From Streptococcus ferus DSM 20646 (GTDB taxonomy: Bacteria > Bacillota > Bacilli > Lactobacillales > Streptococcaceae), in NCBI RefSeq assembly GCF_000372425.1, contig NZ_AQVD01000005.1:1-64000 (forward strand): a DNA stretch of 64,000 nt, in the 5' to 3' direction. The notes below the pieces were generated by a model. It saw only the letters and a program-made list of their open reading frames with translations. It was not told the DNA's origin and did no database searches. The translations under genes were made by a program, and so were the position numbers. This document shows, in pieces, positions 55,101 to 63,055 of the stretch. How positions within the stretch are numbered: the first letter of the stretch is position 1; the number at the start of each line of letters is the position of its first letter.

Positions 55101-56474
55101 CTGGCCGCGATAGAGTTCATTATAATAAACCTGAGCCGCTTGGCGGCGATGGACATTGAGGCGGTAGGTCAATGTTACATCTCGGCCAAAGCTATCCTTA
55201 ATACTGCTTTTCACCGTCAAGTAATTACTGCCAACTTTAAGAGGAATTTGTGACAGATTATCATAGACCTGCCCGGAACTGTCTTCAACCACAATCGTCG
55301 CTTCTGGGTTGCGAGCGCTAACCGCCAAATCAATAGTCTCCGCTTCATTGCTGACATACTGAATATGGGTCGGCTCTAAAGCAAAGAACTGCCCCTGTTT
55401 TTCAACTGTTCCCTTATCAGAAATGACCTGAATATGATCAATCAGAGGCGCTGTCCTATCATCAAGAGCTGAGAAATAGGTGTTTTGGAAGACCATTTCC
55501 CCATTCCAGTTCAAGAGACCAAAATAACCGTCAGAAATAACGGTATCCTGCCCCTTATCCTGACGCTGCATGGTATAGTCACCAGTACTCGCTATTAAGG
55601 TCTCGTTAATATAATAGGAAATCCAAGAATCAATAGCGACCACTTTCAGGTGATAGGTGTTATCCGCTCTTGCCTGAACATCTTTCTCATCAATCAACTG
55701 TATATCTTGATTAGCATCCCAACGCCAGAGTTTAGCTTTCTTGCTGCCAGCATCAAAGTTGACCGCATAACTGCTTTTAGCATTAGGGTCATTATTGCTA
55801 CGAAAAACGAGAGCTGCCGCTCCTGTTTGTTGAAGGAAGGTGACATCGGTGGCATAGACAAAATTATTGCCGTTCGTCTGCGAATAAAGGAAACTGTCGC
55901 CTTTATTTAAGTGATTACTGTACAGCCCATCTTCTCTAATCTGCCAAATGCCACTATCATTTGACGAAATCTCTTTTAAATTAGTTGCAAAAGCGTTAGC
56001 TTCCGTTTGAACCTCTGAAGAGACCGCTGTCGGAGCTGTTTCTGTCTGGATTTCATTGTCGGATTCCCTAACCTCTTGCGTAACCGCAGCAACTGTCGGT
56101 ACATCATCCGATTTCGTTTCGGCAGTCGGTGTTTCTTCTAAACGATTTTCAGATACAGCAGGCGCTGACTCCTCGACTTGGCCGATTTGGCCATTTTCTG
56201 CCTCTGAAACAGATAAGTCAGCAACGGCTGTTTCTGTCTCAAGACCAGCTGCGTCTTCTGTAACCACAGCCGTTTGACCTTCTGTATAGGCCGTTTCTGT
56301 GACTGTTTCTGTCACAGAAGGCTGCCCATTGTTTTGTGCCACATCATCGGCAGCAGCTGGCCTGGCCAGAGCAACTGTCACGACAGCCACTAACAGGGTA
56401 CAGCCAAAAAGCCAATGTTTACCTTTTTTTCGCATAAACCAACCTGAGCAACTTTTCTCATTATCACTTATCAT
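52188..56474 (-). CDS. fruA: Cell-wall-anchored fructan beta-fructosidase FruA
   Basis: 1428 aa. Domains in order: signal peptide (about 1-43, cleaved near RPAAA-DD); a Thr/Glu/Val-rich spacer; a LamG/laminin-like domain (about 170-330); GH32 catalytic module with WANDPNG (about 465), FRDPKVF (about 592) and TECPDLYPL (about 635); a Big_2-like Ig domain; a second LamG-like domain; and sorting signal LPDTG (about 1392), hydrophobic span and charged tail. It degrades levan, inulin and sucrose outside the cell, as in S. mutans. The start MISDNEK has AAGGAG 6 nt upstream; the longer frame begins with GTG in the leader. A cre site is present. Confidence 0.95.
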   Translation of the reverse strand: MISDNEKSCSGWFMRKKGKHWLFGCTLLVAVVTVALARPAAADDVAQNNGQPSVTETVTETAYTEGQTAVVTEDAAGLETETAVADLSVSEAENGQIGQVEESAPAVSENRLEETPTAETKSDDVPTVAAVTQEVRESDNEIQTETAPTAVSSEVQTEANAFATNLKEISSNDSGIWQIREDGLYSNHLNKGDSFLYSQTNGNNFVYATDVTFLQQTGAAALVFRSNNDPNAKSSYAVNFDAGSKKAKLWRWDANQDIQLIDEKDVQARADNTYHLKVVAIDSWISYYINETLIASTGDYTMQRQDKGQDTVISDGYFGLLNWNGEMVFQNTYFSALDDRTAPLIDHIQVISDKGTVEKQGQFFALEPTHIQYVSNEAETIDLAVSARNPEATIVVEDSSGQVYDNLSQIPLKVGSNYLTVKSSIKDSFGRDVTLTYRLNVHRRQAAQVYYNELYRGQYHYSVKDGWANDPNGLVYYNGTYHLFYQFYDDIKWGPMHWAHATSKDLISWQEEPIAFYPDANGTMFSGCIVADTTNSSGLFKTDQGGLVAVITANGNGQRMKIAYSEDEGKTWQKSDRIAADWSDDPLQSPDFRDPKVFRWEDKWFMVVAGGPLRIYSSDNLLDWTCESTYADLHTECPDLYPLQAQDGSLKWVLSRGGRYYKIGDFKQVEGKWTFVADSDYEHQDRIMNFGKDSYAAMTYYVQDFGSKANPTLPDVVALNWMNTWDDYCNLVAETVGQSFNGTFNLNLKLGLILQNGHYLLTQSPIEAYKMLRDTENVISYQDVELDADNDLLKDFEGETYEIVARFRPDADTTKVGFNLRVGEGQVTQLVYDVARETLSLDRSQSGTILSQKFAQIDSQHVTRNVDGSIDLHLYVDRASIEVFAKGDTVAGANQIFPSPQSLGLSVLVEGGKTKADISVYRLKSIWKDKLTVTSPLAILPASPTDNHLYVGDKVDLKAYIMPAELSQALDWEVEEGDLVSAVQKDNTLQITALKKGSLTVTARSKENPDLSQTFNITILENNFKTNLKDLKALAGNWYIDGETLYVSNRSANDYYMSTSQLAWADYELDVDLKYQTGLVNIFFASQNPDPAHAYAIQFGDSDRIRLYRFFGDTIAEGKMDKPINDNQFHHIKLVKTQTGLTVLVDGVAYLSHTFAQVDDYYNAPYVGLGLWDGALEVQNFFVTPLNVAPEEPDVITEPKELRDPETGVSVTLQAGELASIEGIKVSHMETADKLTPSVLSSSDYDLFDIVLVDKDGLPVQIRQQAKVYMPIDVGKQVAKVVYLPNSDQEELLAFEMLHLTEEGESKAYVVFDAQHFSQYALVYEESTSASEGIRVGAGEGVADGVNQINQRSKEQTFHNQSESLLLEQPYQKVPLSEKSELQRTEASSAKILPDTGDKEGWLFSIGWLSVLGSVVMGVALRFKNDRD

Positions 56475-56529
56475 CTTTTTCTCCTTGATTTTTGATATAG
56501 CATCAGTAACGGCTGTTTCACAGGAAGCC

Positions 56530-56553
56530 TCAGAGGCTCTGCTCACTGTTCAT
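56530..56553 (-). CDS. Possible 7-codon leader ORF upstream of fruA
   Basis: ATG-initiated MNSEQSL then TGA, out of frame with fruA. It is preceded by AAAGGAGGGGG, stronger than fruA's own ribosome-binding site. Its stop lies in a GCCTCTGAGGC palindrome. It may modulate fruA translation or be fortuitous; no homology can be expected at this size. Confidence 0.4.
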   Translation of the reverse strand: MNSEQSL

Positions 56554-56607
56554 ATGTCCCCCTCCTTTAAATGATAAAATTGATTAAACCGTTACAAAAA
56601 ACATATT

Positions 56608-56621
56608 TGTAAGCGTTTTCT
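56608..56621. promoter_or_regulatory. cre (CcpA-binding) site of fruA
   Basis: Minus-strand AGAAAACGCTTACA just downstream of the predicted transcription start, a position that blocks transcription. fruA of S. mutans is known to be catabolite repressed. Confidence 0.8.
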
Positions 56622-56632
56622 TTTCCGGAGTT

Positions 56633-56641
56633 AGTATACCA
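56633..56641 (-). promoter_or_regulatory. fruA promoter (extended -10)
   Basis: TG-G-TATACT on the minus strand with no good -35, as expected for an activator-dependent promoter. Confidence 0.6.
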
Positions 56642-56668
56642 TATTCTTATCCTTTAACCAGCTTGCAA

Positions 56669-56697
56669 ATGTCACTTTTTTCAATGACAGATGTCAC
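56669..56697. promoter_or_regulatory. Direct repeats upstream of the fruA promoter, candidate activator sites
   Basis: ATGTCAC occurs at 56669-56675 and 56691-56697, 22 bp apart, i.e. about two helical turns and on the same face. A TGACA-n2-TGTCA palindrome overlaps the distal copy. Candidate binding region for a LevR-type regulator; this is inference. Confidence 0.45.
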
Positions 56698-56702
56698 GGA
56701 AA

Positions 56703-56730
56703 AATGAAAAACACCCTTTTCAGGATGCTT
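56703..56730 (-). terminator. Terminator after the glucosaminidase gene
   Basis: GCATCCT/AGGGTGT stem with a GAAA loop and U-rich tail on the minus strand. Confidence 0.75.
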
Positions 56731-57318
56731 TTATTTATCATAATCAGTTAAACTATTGCCGTCAATCACAGCAATGAGTTCATTGGCATACTCCGGATCA
56801 CTGCTCAGCCCGCCAGCCTGCAGTGTCTTGGCTGCAGTCCTATAGCTTGCAGAAGTCGCTAAAGCCTTATAGAGCCCTTTACCACCGACCTTGCCTTGCC
56901 GCAGACGGGCTAGGTAGTCGTACATCGAATCATCCCACGACTTATAGACCAGATAGGTCTTTTCCACCGTCTGCCACGAGGTGTCACGGAACTCTTTATT
57001 TTGCAAAAGGATGCCGCTCTCTCCCTCATCAGCTTCGATACTAAAAAGGTTATGGTACTTGCTGCCTAGTAAAGAAGTGCCATAATTAGACTCAAGAGCA
57101 GCCTGACCGATAATAACAGATGCTTTAACGCCGTAAGTTTCCGATAGTTTTTGCGCTGTTGGCGCAATGGTTTGAATAAACTCCTTTTGGCTATAAGCTA
57201 CCTTCTGACTTTGTCTGGCATTGGCAAGACCTCCGCTTGTCCACAGGGGAAGTAGGATGACAAGCGACACCAGACCTACCAGAAAAAGAAAGGAGCCTCG
57301 CTTTAGTTTTGAACGCAT
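56731..57318 (-). CDS. Secreted or membrane-tethered N-acetylglucosaminidase domain protein
   Basis: 195 aa. N-terminal signal/anchor (FLFLVGLVSLVILLPLW) followed by a complete glucosaminidase domain (PF01832 type): VKASVIIGQAALESNYGTSLLGSKYHNLFSIEA with the catalytic Glu in ALESNYG. It trims glycan strands of peptidoglycan. Last gene of an operon with a phosphoglycerate-mutase-like gene and a VanY-type carboxypeptidase; its ATG overlaps the VanY stop by one base. Confidence 0.9.
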   Translation of the reverse strand: MRSKLKRGSFLFLVGLVSLVILLPLWTSGGLANARQSQKVAYSQKEFIQTIAPTAQKLSETYGVKASVIIGQAALESNYGTSLLGSKYHNLFSIEADEGESGILLQNKEFRDTSWQTVEKTYLVYKSWDDSMYDYLARLRQGKVGGKGLYKALATSASYRTAAKTLQAGGLSSDPEYANELIAVIDGNSLTDYDK

Positions 57319-58088
57319 CAGCCAGCCTCCTTCAGTTTGGTCAGATACTCTTCCAGAGTGAGGTTGTGCTTAGTCATATACTTGGCAGAAGCTTTGCCCA
57401 CATAGCGAAAATGCCAGTCCTCATATCCAACCCCTGTCGAGTCGGTCTTTCCTTCTGGGAAACGAAGCACAAAACCATACTTAGGGGCAAGCGCCCTAAT
57501 CTTAGCGACCACATCAGGATCACTCTCATTAAGGCTATCAACGGTACTCATATCAATCGCAAGACCTGTCTGATGTTCGCTGGCTCCTGCTGGCTGAGAA
57601 TAGGTTTGAACTTTTTTTTCGGCTTCCTCTTGACTCAAATTAGGATCTGCAGACTTTTCCTGCTCAACGTAAGAACGATAAAGTTCTTCTTGATAAGCAA
57701 CGCTGCGATAGCCTGAGATCAAGTGCTCCTGCGCATCAATGGCCTGGGCAGCAGCTAGGAAATCCTGAACATTTTGGGCAATTCGACTATCTACCTGAAT
57801 CCCCCCAACTTCTGTTAGTTGGGGATTCATTTCAGCAGTGATATGGTCACGGTTGACCAGAACGAGTTCCCAATCATTTGGGGAGACTTCAGGTAAGGTC
57901 GATGAAGCCGTCTTTTTCGCTGATGAAGTCTGCTTGCTGCTGGTCTCCGTTTGTGTTTGCGTGGTCTCTCCTGTTTCAACCTGCTGACGATTCTGATGAT
58001 CTCTCCAAAAGACAAATAGTCCTAGCAAGAAAATCAGAATCACAGCAATTTTCAGGAAAGCACCTAGGCGATTCGTTTTCTTTCTCAT
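57318..58088 (-). CDS. VanY/LdcB-family D,D- or L,D-carboxypeptidase
   Basis: 256 aa with an N-terminal membrane anchor (AVILIFLLGLFVFW), a Thr/Gln/Ser-rich linker and a peptidase M15B domain. Zinc ligands are visible in SEHQTGLAIDM (His, Asp) and EDWHFRYVG (His, with the catalytic Glu). It trims the peptide stem of peptidoglycan; sequence alone does not decide between D,D (VanY) and L,D (LdcB) specificity. Overlaps the mutase gene by ATGA. Confidence 0.9.
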   Translation of the reverse strand: MRKKTNRLGAFLKIAVILIFLLGLFVFWRDHQNRQQVETGETTQTQTETSSKQTSSAKKTASSTLPEVSPNDWELVLVNRDHITAEMNPQLTEVGGIQVDSRIAQNVQDFLAAAQAIDAQEHLISGYRSVAYQEELYRSYVEQEKSADPNLSQEEAEKKVQTYSQPAGASEHQTGLAIDMSTVDSLNESDPDVVAKIRALAPKYGFVLRFPEGKTDSTGVGYEDWHFRYVGKASAKYMTKHNLTLEEYLTKLKEAG

Positions 58089-58783
58089 TTTTTCTTATCC
58101 AAAATCTCTCTTCCTTTATGACGATAGGTCATATCAGCCACTTTCTCAATTGTAAATCGGCCATTATCATAAGAGACAACCGTGATGCTGCCATTATCAA
58201 GAGGTGTTTTACCCCTTTTCTCATCTAATAACCAAATAAAGGTTCCAATAGTCATCCCATGACTGACCACAATAGCGTTGCCGCCACCACTGGCTTCCAG
58301 CCTTTGGGCAATAGCTTCAAAACCGCTATAAATCCGCTCTTTGATAACCTCCCAAGGCTCTGCCCAATTGGCAGTATCCACTTCCATAATACCTGCTGCC
58401 AATTCTGGGTAAGTCACCTGATCATCAGGCTTGCCAGTCGCCAGAGCGACCGTCCGCGGTAAAACTCCCTGAAAAAGCTCACCATCATACCCGCCATCCA
58501 AACTGCCAAAACACCACTCACGAATCCGTTTATCATGCCTATAAGGCAAATCCTGATTATGGGTTTCGCGCAAAATAATCTCCATGGTTTGCATGGTCCG
58601 ACCGCTGTCGCTGGAAAAAGCAGCCCGAAACGGAATCTTTGCAGCTTTTAGGCCAACTCCCAACTCACGAATGCCTTCCTCACCAAACTTGGTCAAAGGT
58701 GTGTCTGACCAACCTTGAGCCCGGCCAATCGTATTAAACATCGTTTTCCCATGTCTTGCAATATAGAGTTTTGTTTTTGCCAT
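58085..58783 (-). CDS. Histidine phosphatase / phosphoglycerate mutase-like protein
   Basis: 232 aa. The phosphohistidine motif ARHGKTMFNTIGRAQGWSDTPLT is at the N-terminus, and the second catalytic His is in VVSHGMTIGTFIWLL. The family contains cofactor-dependent mutases and many broad phosphatases; pairing with wall hydrolases suggests a phosphatase, but the substrate is unknown. First gene of the three-gene operon, with GGAGGAG and an extended -10. Confidence 0.9.
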   Translation of the reverse strand: MAKTKLYIARHGKTMFNTIGRAQGWSDTPLTKFGEEGIRELGVGLKAAKIPFRAAFSSDSGRTMQTMEIILRETHNQDLPYRHDKRIREWCFGSLDGGYDGELFQGVLPRTVALATGKPDDQVTYPELAAGIMEVDTANWAEPWEVIKERIYSGFEAIAQRLEASGGGNAIVVSHGMTIGTFIWLLDEKRGKTPLDNGSITVVSYDNGRFTIEKVADMTYRHKGREILDKKK

Positions 58784-58806
58784 CTGAACTCCTCCTAAGT
58801 ACTTCT

Positions 58807-58815
58807 ATTATACCA
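58807..58815 (-). promoter_or_regulatory. Promoter of the mutase-ldcB-glucosaminidase operon
   Basis: Extended -10 TG-G-TATAAT on the minus strand, 11 bp after the preceding terminator stem. Confidence 0.7.
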
Positions 58816-58825
58816 ATAAAAAGAC

Positions 58826-58852
58826 AAAAACGCTCACCAAGTCGAGCGTTTT
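58826..58852 (-). terminator. Terminator after the 58866-59276 gene
   Basis: AAAAACGCTC/GAGCGTTTTT perfect stem with U-tract on the minus strand. Confidence 0.85.
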
Positions 58853-58865
58853 TGGAAATATTAAA

Positions 58866-59276
58866 CTATAAATTGCGGTTGCTATTCTCTGTCTTCTTGT
58901 TCCGACCAACAAAAAAGTAATGAATCACTGCCCCAATCACAACAATAAATTGGAAAATGGTTGAGAAAATCACGATAAAAATACCCAGTAAACCAGGAAA
59001 GAAACGACTGGTATCGTGCGTCATATCATAGTAGCCATAGCAACAAAGTCCGATCCATACCACCACAACAATTCCTATAAATATGAGATAGGGGTATTTT
59101 GGGGTGACAAAACGTTGCACCAAGCCTGCTAGGAGTAAGTCGAAACTAAGAAAACCACTAAAAATAAGGGTGTAGAAAAGCAGGTAAACTGCTAAATTTG
59201 ACACATCCTGAACGACTCTAAAAATCGCTAGTAATACTGCAAAAACTGCTAGCCATCGCAGCCCCCATTTCAGCAT
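58866..59276 (-). CDS. Hypothetical four-span membrane protein
   Basis: 136 aa, mostly hydrophobic, with four predicted spans (near residues 5-25, 28-52, 62-82 and 93-125) and a short charged tail (GRNKKTENSNRNL). I do not recognise the family. It lies 14 bp after the UPF0210 gene, on the same strand, and is followed by a terminator, so it is probably the last gene of the ACT-UPF0210 operon. Confidence 0.75.
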   Translation of the reverse strand: MLKWGLRWLAVFAVLLAIFRVVQDVSNLAVYLLFYTLIFSGFLSFDLLLAGLVQRFVTPKYPYLIFIGIVVVVWIGLCCYGYYDMTHDTSRFFPGLLGIFIVIFSTIFQFIVVIGAVIHYFFVGRNKKTENSNRNL

Positions 59277-59290
59277 GTTCTTCCTCTTTT

Positions 59291-60628
59291 CTAATTCTTA
59301 AAACTATGAATCGGCGCTGGGATCTGACCACCACGGTTGATAAAGTCAACAGATGAGGCTTGGTTGACCTTCATGACAGGGGCCGTTCCAAGAAGACCGC
59401 CAAATTCAATCATGTCCCCTTCCTTGCCCTTAGGGATAATCCGGACGGCAGTGGTTTTCTGATTGATGACCCCGATGGCTGCCTCATCCGCAATCATGGC
59501 TGCGATAGTTTCAGAAGGTGTATCTGCTGGGATGGCGATCATATCCAGACCGACTGAGCAGATAGCCGTCATGGCTTCTAGTTTTTCCAGATTGAGCGAG
59601 CCACTTTGAACTGCCGCGATCATCCCCTCGTCTTCTGATACAGGAATGAAGGCACCAGATAATCCGCCAACCTGATTGCAGGCCATGACCCCGCCCTTTT
59701 TCACTTGGTCGTTGAGAAGGGCCAAAGCTGCTGTGGTCCCATGAGTCCCGACTGTTTCCAGACCCATTTCCTCCAGGACACGGGCCACAGAATCTCCAAC
59801 CGCTGGCGTTGGAGCCAGCGATAGGTCTACGATACCGAATTTGACACCCAAACGTTCGCTAGCCATCTGACCTACCAGCTGGCCGATACGGGTAATCTTG
59901 AAGGCTGTCTTCTTAACCGTTTCCGCCAGAACGTCAAAGCTCTCTCCACGGACTTTTTCAAGTGCCCGCTTAACCACACCAGGACCTGACACACCGACAT
60001 TGATGACCACATCTGCTTCACCGACACCGTGGAAGGCACCAGCCATGAAAGGATTGTCCTCGACCGCATTAGCAAAGACCACCAGCTTGGCTGCCCCCAT
60101 ATCAGAAGCTTCCGCCGTCTCCTTAATAATCCGTCCCATATCTCGAACGGCTGTCATATTGATTCCCGTCTTGGTGGAGCCGATATTGACAGAGGAACAA
60201 ACCTTGGAAGTTTCTGCCAAAGCCTGCGGAATGGAATTCACCAGAATCTCATCCCCTTTTTGATAGCCCTTTTGAACAAGAGCCGAAAAGCCCCCGATAA
60301 AATCAACACCAATCTCATGGGCCGCACGGTCAAGAGCTTTGGCTAAAGGGAGATAGTCCTTGGCATCTGTCGCAGCTCCGATAATCGCAATCGGAGTGAC
60401 TGATACGCGCTTGTTGACGATAGGAATCCCTAGTTCAGCCGCGATATCATCACCGACTGCGACCAAACGGCCTGCCTTTGCCGCAATTTTTTGGTAGATT
60501 TTCTCCGCAGCCTGATCAATATCCGCATCAATACAATCCAAAAGCGAAATGCCCATGGTGATGGTCCGAATATCAAAATGCTGCTCCTCAATCATCTCGA
60601 TGGTTTCTTTAACCTGACTAATATCCAT
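59291..60628 (-). CDS. UPF0210 (DUF711) family protein
   Basis: 445 aa, full length. The family is conserved and PFL-like in fold, with landmarks [35 protein letters not shown] and [25 protein letters not shown]. It almost always follows a small ACT protein, as here (17-bp gap). Function is not established; a regulatory role with amino-acid sensing is often suggested. Confidence 0.92.
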   Translation of the reverse strand: MDISQVKETIEMIEEQHFDIRTITMGISLLDCIDADIDQAAEKIYQKIAAKAGRLVAVGDDIAAELGIPIVNKRVSVTPIAIIGAATDAKDYLPLAKALDRAAHEIGVDFIGGFSALVQKGYQKGDEILVNSIPQALAETSKVCSSVNIGSTKTGINMTAVRDMGRIIKETAEASDMGAAKLVVFANAVEDNPFMAGAFHGVGEADVVINVGVSGPGVVKRALEKVRGESFDVLAETVKKTAFKITRIGQLVGQMASERLGVKFGIVDLSLAPTPAVGDSVARVLEEMGLETVGTHGTTAALALLNDQVKKGGVMACNQVGGLSGAFIPVSEDEGMIAAVQSGSLNLEKLEAMTAICSVGLDMIAIPADTPSETIAAMIADEAAIGVINQKTTAVRIIPKGKEGDMIEFGGLLGTAPVMKVNQASSVDFINRGGQIPAPIHSFKN

Positions 60629-60645
60629 TTTTTACGGCTCCCATC

Positions 60646-60912
60646 TTACAAGTTATGCATGGCATCAAAAATCGCCGAACTCTGAATATTGATTTTAACA
60701 TTCAGGCTTTCCCCAAAAGTCTCAAACTCACTTCTCAGCTTAGTGAAATCCTGCTTATCTTCTGAGGAGACCACAGCCATCATGGTAAAAAACTCATCTA
60801 AGACGGTTTGCGTAATGTCGTCAATATTTAACCCCAATTCTGCAATCTTGGTAGCCACTCCGGCTACAATCCCCGCCTTATCTTTTCCAACAACTGTAAT
60901 AATCGCTTTCAT
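60646..60912 (-). CDS. ACT domain protein (UPF0237)
   Basis: 88 aa; a single ACT domain opening MKAIITVVGKDKAGIVAGVATKI, with LNIDDITQTVLDEFFTMM. The start at 60912 is set by TTGGAGG 6 nt upstream; four extra codons exist in frame. First gene of the operon with UPF0210, extended -10 TGATAAAAT upstream. Likely senses a small ligand such as an amino acid. Confidence 0.92.
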   Translation of the reverse strand: MKAIITVVGKDKAGIVAGVATKIAELGLNIDDITQTVLDEFFTMMAVVSSEDKQDFTKLRSEFETFGESLNVKINIQSSAIFDAMHNL

Positions 60913-61012
60913 GAACGCCTCCAAATGAAATAGGTATTGCTAACATTTTATCACAAAAAAACTGAAAGTTCTATACAAAGTCAGCTGTCAATGTTCGGTT
61001 TTTGGCTTGCGA

Positions 61013-61041
61013 TTGACTTTCCAGCCTATTCATGGTTTACT
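61013..61041 (+). promoter_or_regulatory. Promoter of the lipid kinase gene
   Basis: TTGACT (61013-61018), 17-bp spacer and TTTACT (61036-61041), with an extended TG. Confidence 0.6.
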
Positions 61042-61060
61042 ATCAAAAAGCGAGGTCTCT

Positions 61061-61969
61061 ATGAAAACGATACTAGTCATTTACAATTCCAAATCCGGCA
61101 ATGACAACAAAGAACATTTAGTGTCAAAACTTAAGCATTTCTTTCTGAATCATGGCTTTTCCGAAGAAAATATCCACTTTATTGAACCAGAGTCAGCCAA
61201 CCAAGTTTTCAACATTGCTAAAGAAGCCAGTCTCAAAAAGACCGATCTGATTGTTTCGATGGGCGGAGACGGAACGATAAATAAGGTGGCCGGCGGCATA
61301 TACGCAGGTGGCAGCCACTCTGTCCTAGGGATCCTTCCCTCAGGCAGTGTCAACAACTTTGCCAAAGCTTTGGCGATTCCACAAGATACGGATGCAGCCA
61401 TGGCGAACCTTATTAGCGGTCGGCCAAAAGCTATTGATATTTGTCAGGTCAACCAAGACACAATGATTTCCAGCCTGACTTTAGGCTTTCTGGCAGACAT
61501 CGCCGCCGGAGTAACTAGCAAAGACAAGCGGCGGCTAGGCAAACTGGCCTTTTTCAAAGATGTCTGGCGGGTCTTGAAGCGCAACCGTGCATACAAACTC
61601 AGTCTCTTTTATCAGGGAGAGGTTCACCAAATCAGGACAAAGATTTTACTGGTCACCCTGACCCATTCTGTCGCCGGTATGACAGGCTTTAACCCCAAGG
61701 CCAAGGTCGATGATGGTTTGCTTTGCTGTTATTACATTGACAAACTAAAACTCTGGCAAATCCTGCTTAATCTGAGACAAATCCGCCGAGGACAGTTTGA
61801 CAAATTATCTGATATTTCCTATTTTGAAACAGACCAACTGACCATCAAAAACCGAAGCAGGCGGCATAATCCTGTGACCCGCCTAGACGGTGACAGCAGC
61901 AGTCAGCTCCCTGTCACCTTATCGGTAATCCCCCAAGCAATCAACGTCATGGTTCCTTATCAAGACTAG
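61061..61969 (+). CDS. Diacylglycerol kinase-family lipid kinase (YegS/DgkB-like)
   Basis: 302 aa. The catalytic domain has NSKSGND near the start and the nucleotide loop IVSMGGDGTINKVAGGIY, then LGILPSGSVNNFAKALAIP, the usual GTxNDFA region with SV in place of the more common GT. C-terminal beta domain follows. Members phosphorylate diacylglycerol, sphingolipids or related lipids. The start at 61061 has GAGG and excludes an upstream extension crossing the promoter. Confidence 0.9.
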   Translation: MKTILVIYNSKSGNDNKEHLVSKLKHFFLNHGFSEENIHFIEPESANQVFNIAKEASLKKTDLIVSMGGDGTINKVAGGIYAGGSHSVLGILPSGSVNNFAKALAIPQDTDAAMANLISGRPKAIDICQVNQDTMISSLTLGFLADIAAGVTSKDKRRLGKLAFFKDVWRVLKRNRAYKLSLFYQGEVHQIRTKILLVTLTHSVAGMTGFNPKAKVDDGLLCCYYIDKLKLWQILLNLRQIRRGQFDKLSDISYFETDQLTIKNRSRRHNPVTRLDGDSSSQLPVTLSVIPQAINVMVPYQD

Positions 61970-62023
61970 AAAGAAATAAGCTCCCTTTTAAATCTTCTTA
62001 ACTTCTTTTGGAAGCATTGTGCC

Positions 62024-62052
62024 TTGACAAAAGTTATTTTTTAACTTAAAAT
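62024..62052 (+). promoter_or_regulatory. Promoter of the LexA/HdiR-like repressor gene
   Basis: TTGACA (62024-62029), 17-bp spacer and TAAAAT (62047-62052). Confidence 0.75.
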
Positions 62053-62080
62053 TATTTTATAAACTAACAAGGAGATGCCT

Positions 62081-62767
62081 ATGTTTTCTGGAGAAAAATT
62101 AAGAAAAAGAAGAGAAGAGCTTGGCTTATCACAAGCTCAGCTGGCTGAGATGCTGACCATTTCCAGACCGGCTTATTTTAATTGGGAAAAAGATAAAACA
62201 CAGCCTAACCAGAAAAATCTTGCCAAACTGGCAAGCATTTTAGAAGTGGAGCCGACTTATTTTGAATCCCATTATGACATCGTCAGCGTCTATACACAGC
62301 TGAATAGCAGCAATCAGGAGAAAAGCCTCAACTATTCAAAAGAATTGCTTAACCAACAAAAAGCTCTGGCAACCATTGAAGAACCAAAACGCTTTGCTTA
62401 CAAGGTCTATGAAAGACTGTCTGCCGGCACGGGCTATTCTTACTTTGGAGACGGTAATTTTGACACTGTTTTTTACGATGAGGAAATCGACCACGACTTT
62501 GCTTCCTGGATATTCGGCGATTCTATGGAACCAATCTTCCTAAACGGCGAAGTCGCCTTGATCAAGCAAACAGGATTTGATTATGACGGCGCCATCTATG
62601 CAGTTGATTGGGACGGTCAGACCTATATCAAGAAGGTCTACCGCGAAGAAAATGGCCTGCGTTTGGTTTCGCTCAATCATAAATACGAGGACAAGTTCGC
62701 CCCTTACGACGAAAACCCTCGCATTATCGGCCTCATTGTCGGCAATTTTATGCCCTTGGAAGGGTGA
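62081..62767 (+). CDS. XRE-HTH / S24 peptidase repressor (HdiR-like)
   Basis: 228 aa. N-terminal XRE helix-turn-helix (LRKRREELGLSQAQLAEMLTISRPAYFNWEKDKTQP) is followed by a LexA-type peptidase S24 domain: Ala-Gly cleavage site in RLSAGTGYS, catalytic Ser in IFGDSMEPIFL and catalytic Lys in GQTYIKKVYRE. This is the layout of L. lactis HdiR, a DNA-damage-sensitive repressor. The ATG at 62081 is preferred because the AAGGAG abuts an earlier ATG at 62075 with no spacing. Chromosomal, just left of the rpsI remnant. Confidence 0.92.
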   Translation: MFSGEKLRKRREELGLSQAQLAEMLTISRPAYFNWEKDKTQPNQKNLAKLASILEVEPTYFESHYDIVSVYTQLNSSNQEKSLNYSKELLNQQKALATIEEPKRFAYKVYERLSAGTGYSYFGDGNFDTVFYDEEIDHDFASWIFGDSMEPIFLNGEVALIKQTGFDYDGAIYAVDWDGQTYIKKVYREENGLRLVSLNHKYEDKFAPYDENPRIIGLIVGNFMPLEG

Positions 62768-62784
62768 CAATCCCCCATACATCA

Positions 62785-62820
62785 AAGAACCAGCAGCTGA
62801 TATCTCAGCTGCTGGTTCTT
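62785..62820. terminator. Terminator after the HdiR-like gene
   Basis: Perfect 16-bp stem (62785-62800 with 62805-62820) around TATC; followed by TTCTTTCG. Works in + orientation, perhaps both. Confidence 0.75.
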
Positions 62821-62995
62821 TCGTTATAGCCGAACTGCCACCTCATTTCATGTTTTAGTTCTATAACCTGAAATAAGAGGGCGTCAAAAACGACTGAAAT
62901 TGGCAACCTCAAAAGATTTGAAACTACTGTATTGCAGCCGTATCCGTAAGCTCCTAAAGCCCCAACAACTATACCAACTGTCCCGTCAATTGAGA

Positions 62996-63025
62996 TAAAA
63001 AACACTTCCCGAAATCGAGAAGTGT
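62996..63025 (-). terminator. Native rpsI terminator
   Basis: ACACTTC/GAAGTGT stem with a 10-nt loop and UUUUUU on the minus strand, 30 bp after the stop of the rpsI remnant. Between 62821 and 62996 I see nothing that holds up as a gene. Confidence 0.8.
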
Positions 63026-63055
63026 CCTGAGCTGTCGATAATCTGAATAAGCAGA

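Noticed and set aside
56475..56546. 24-codon N-terminal extension of FruA
   Set aside because: It starts with GTG without a ribosome-binding site in register; MISDNEK has AAGGAG at good spacing and gives a length close to S. mutans FruA.
62805..63005. 66-aa minus-strand ORF with a glycine-rich opening
   Set aside because: It begins with GTG inside the rpsI terminator, has no ribosome-binding site of note, crosses the terminator of the HdiR-like gene, and resembles no family I know.
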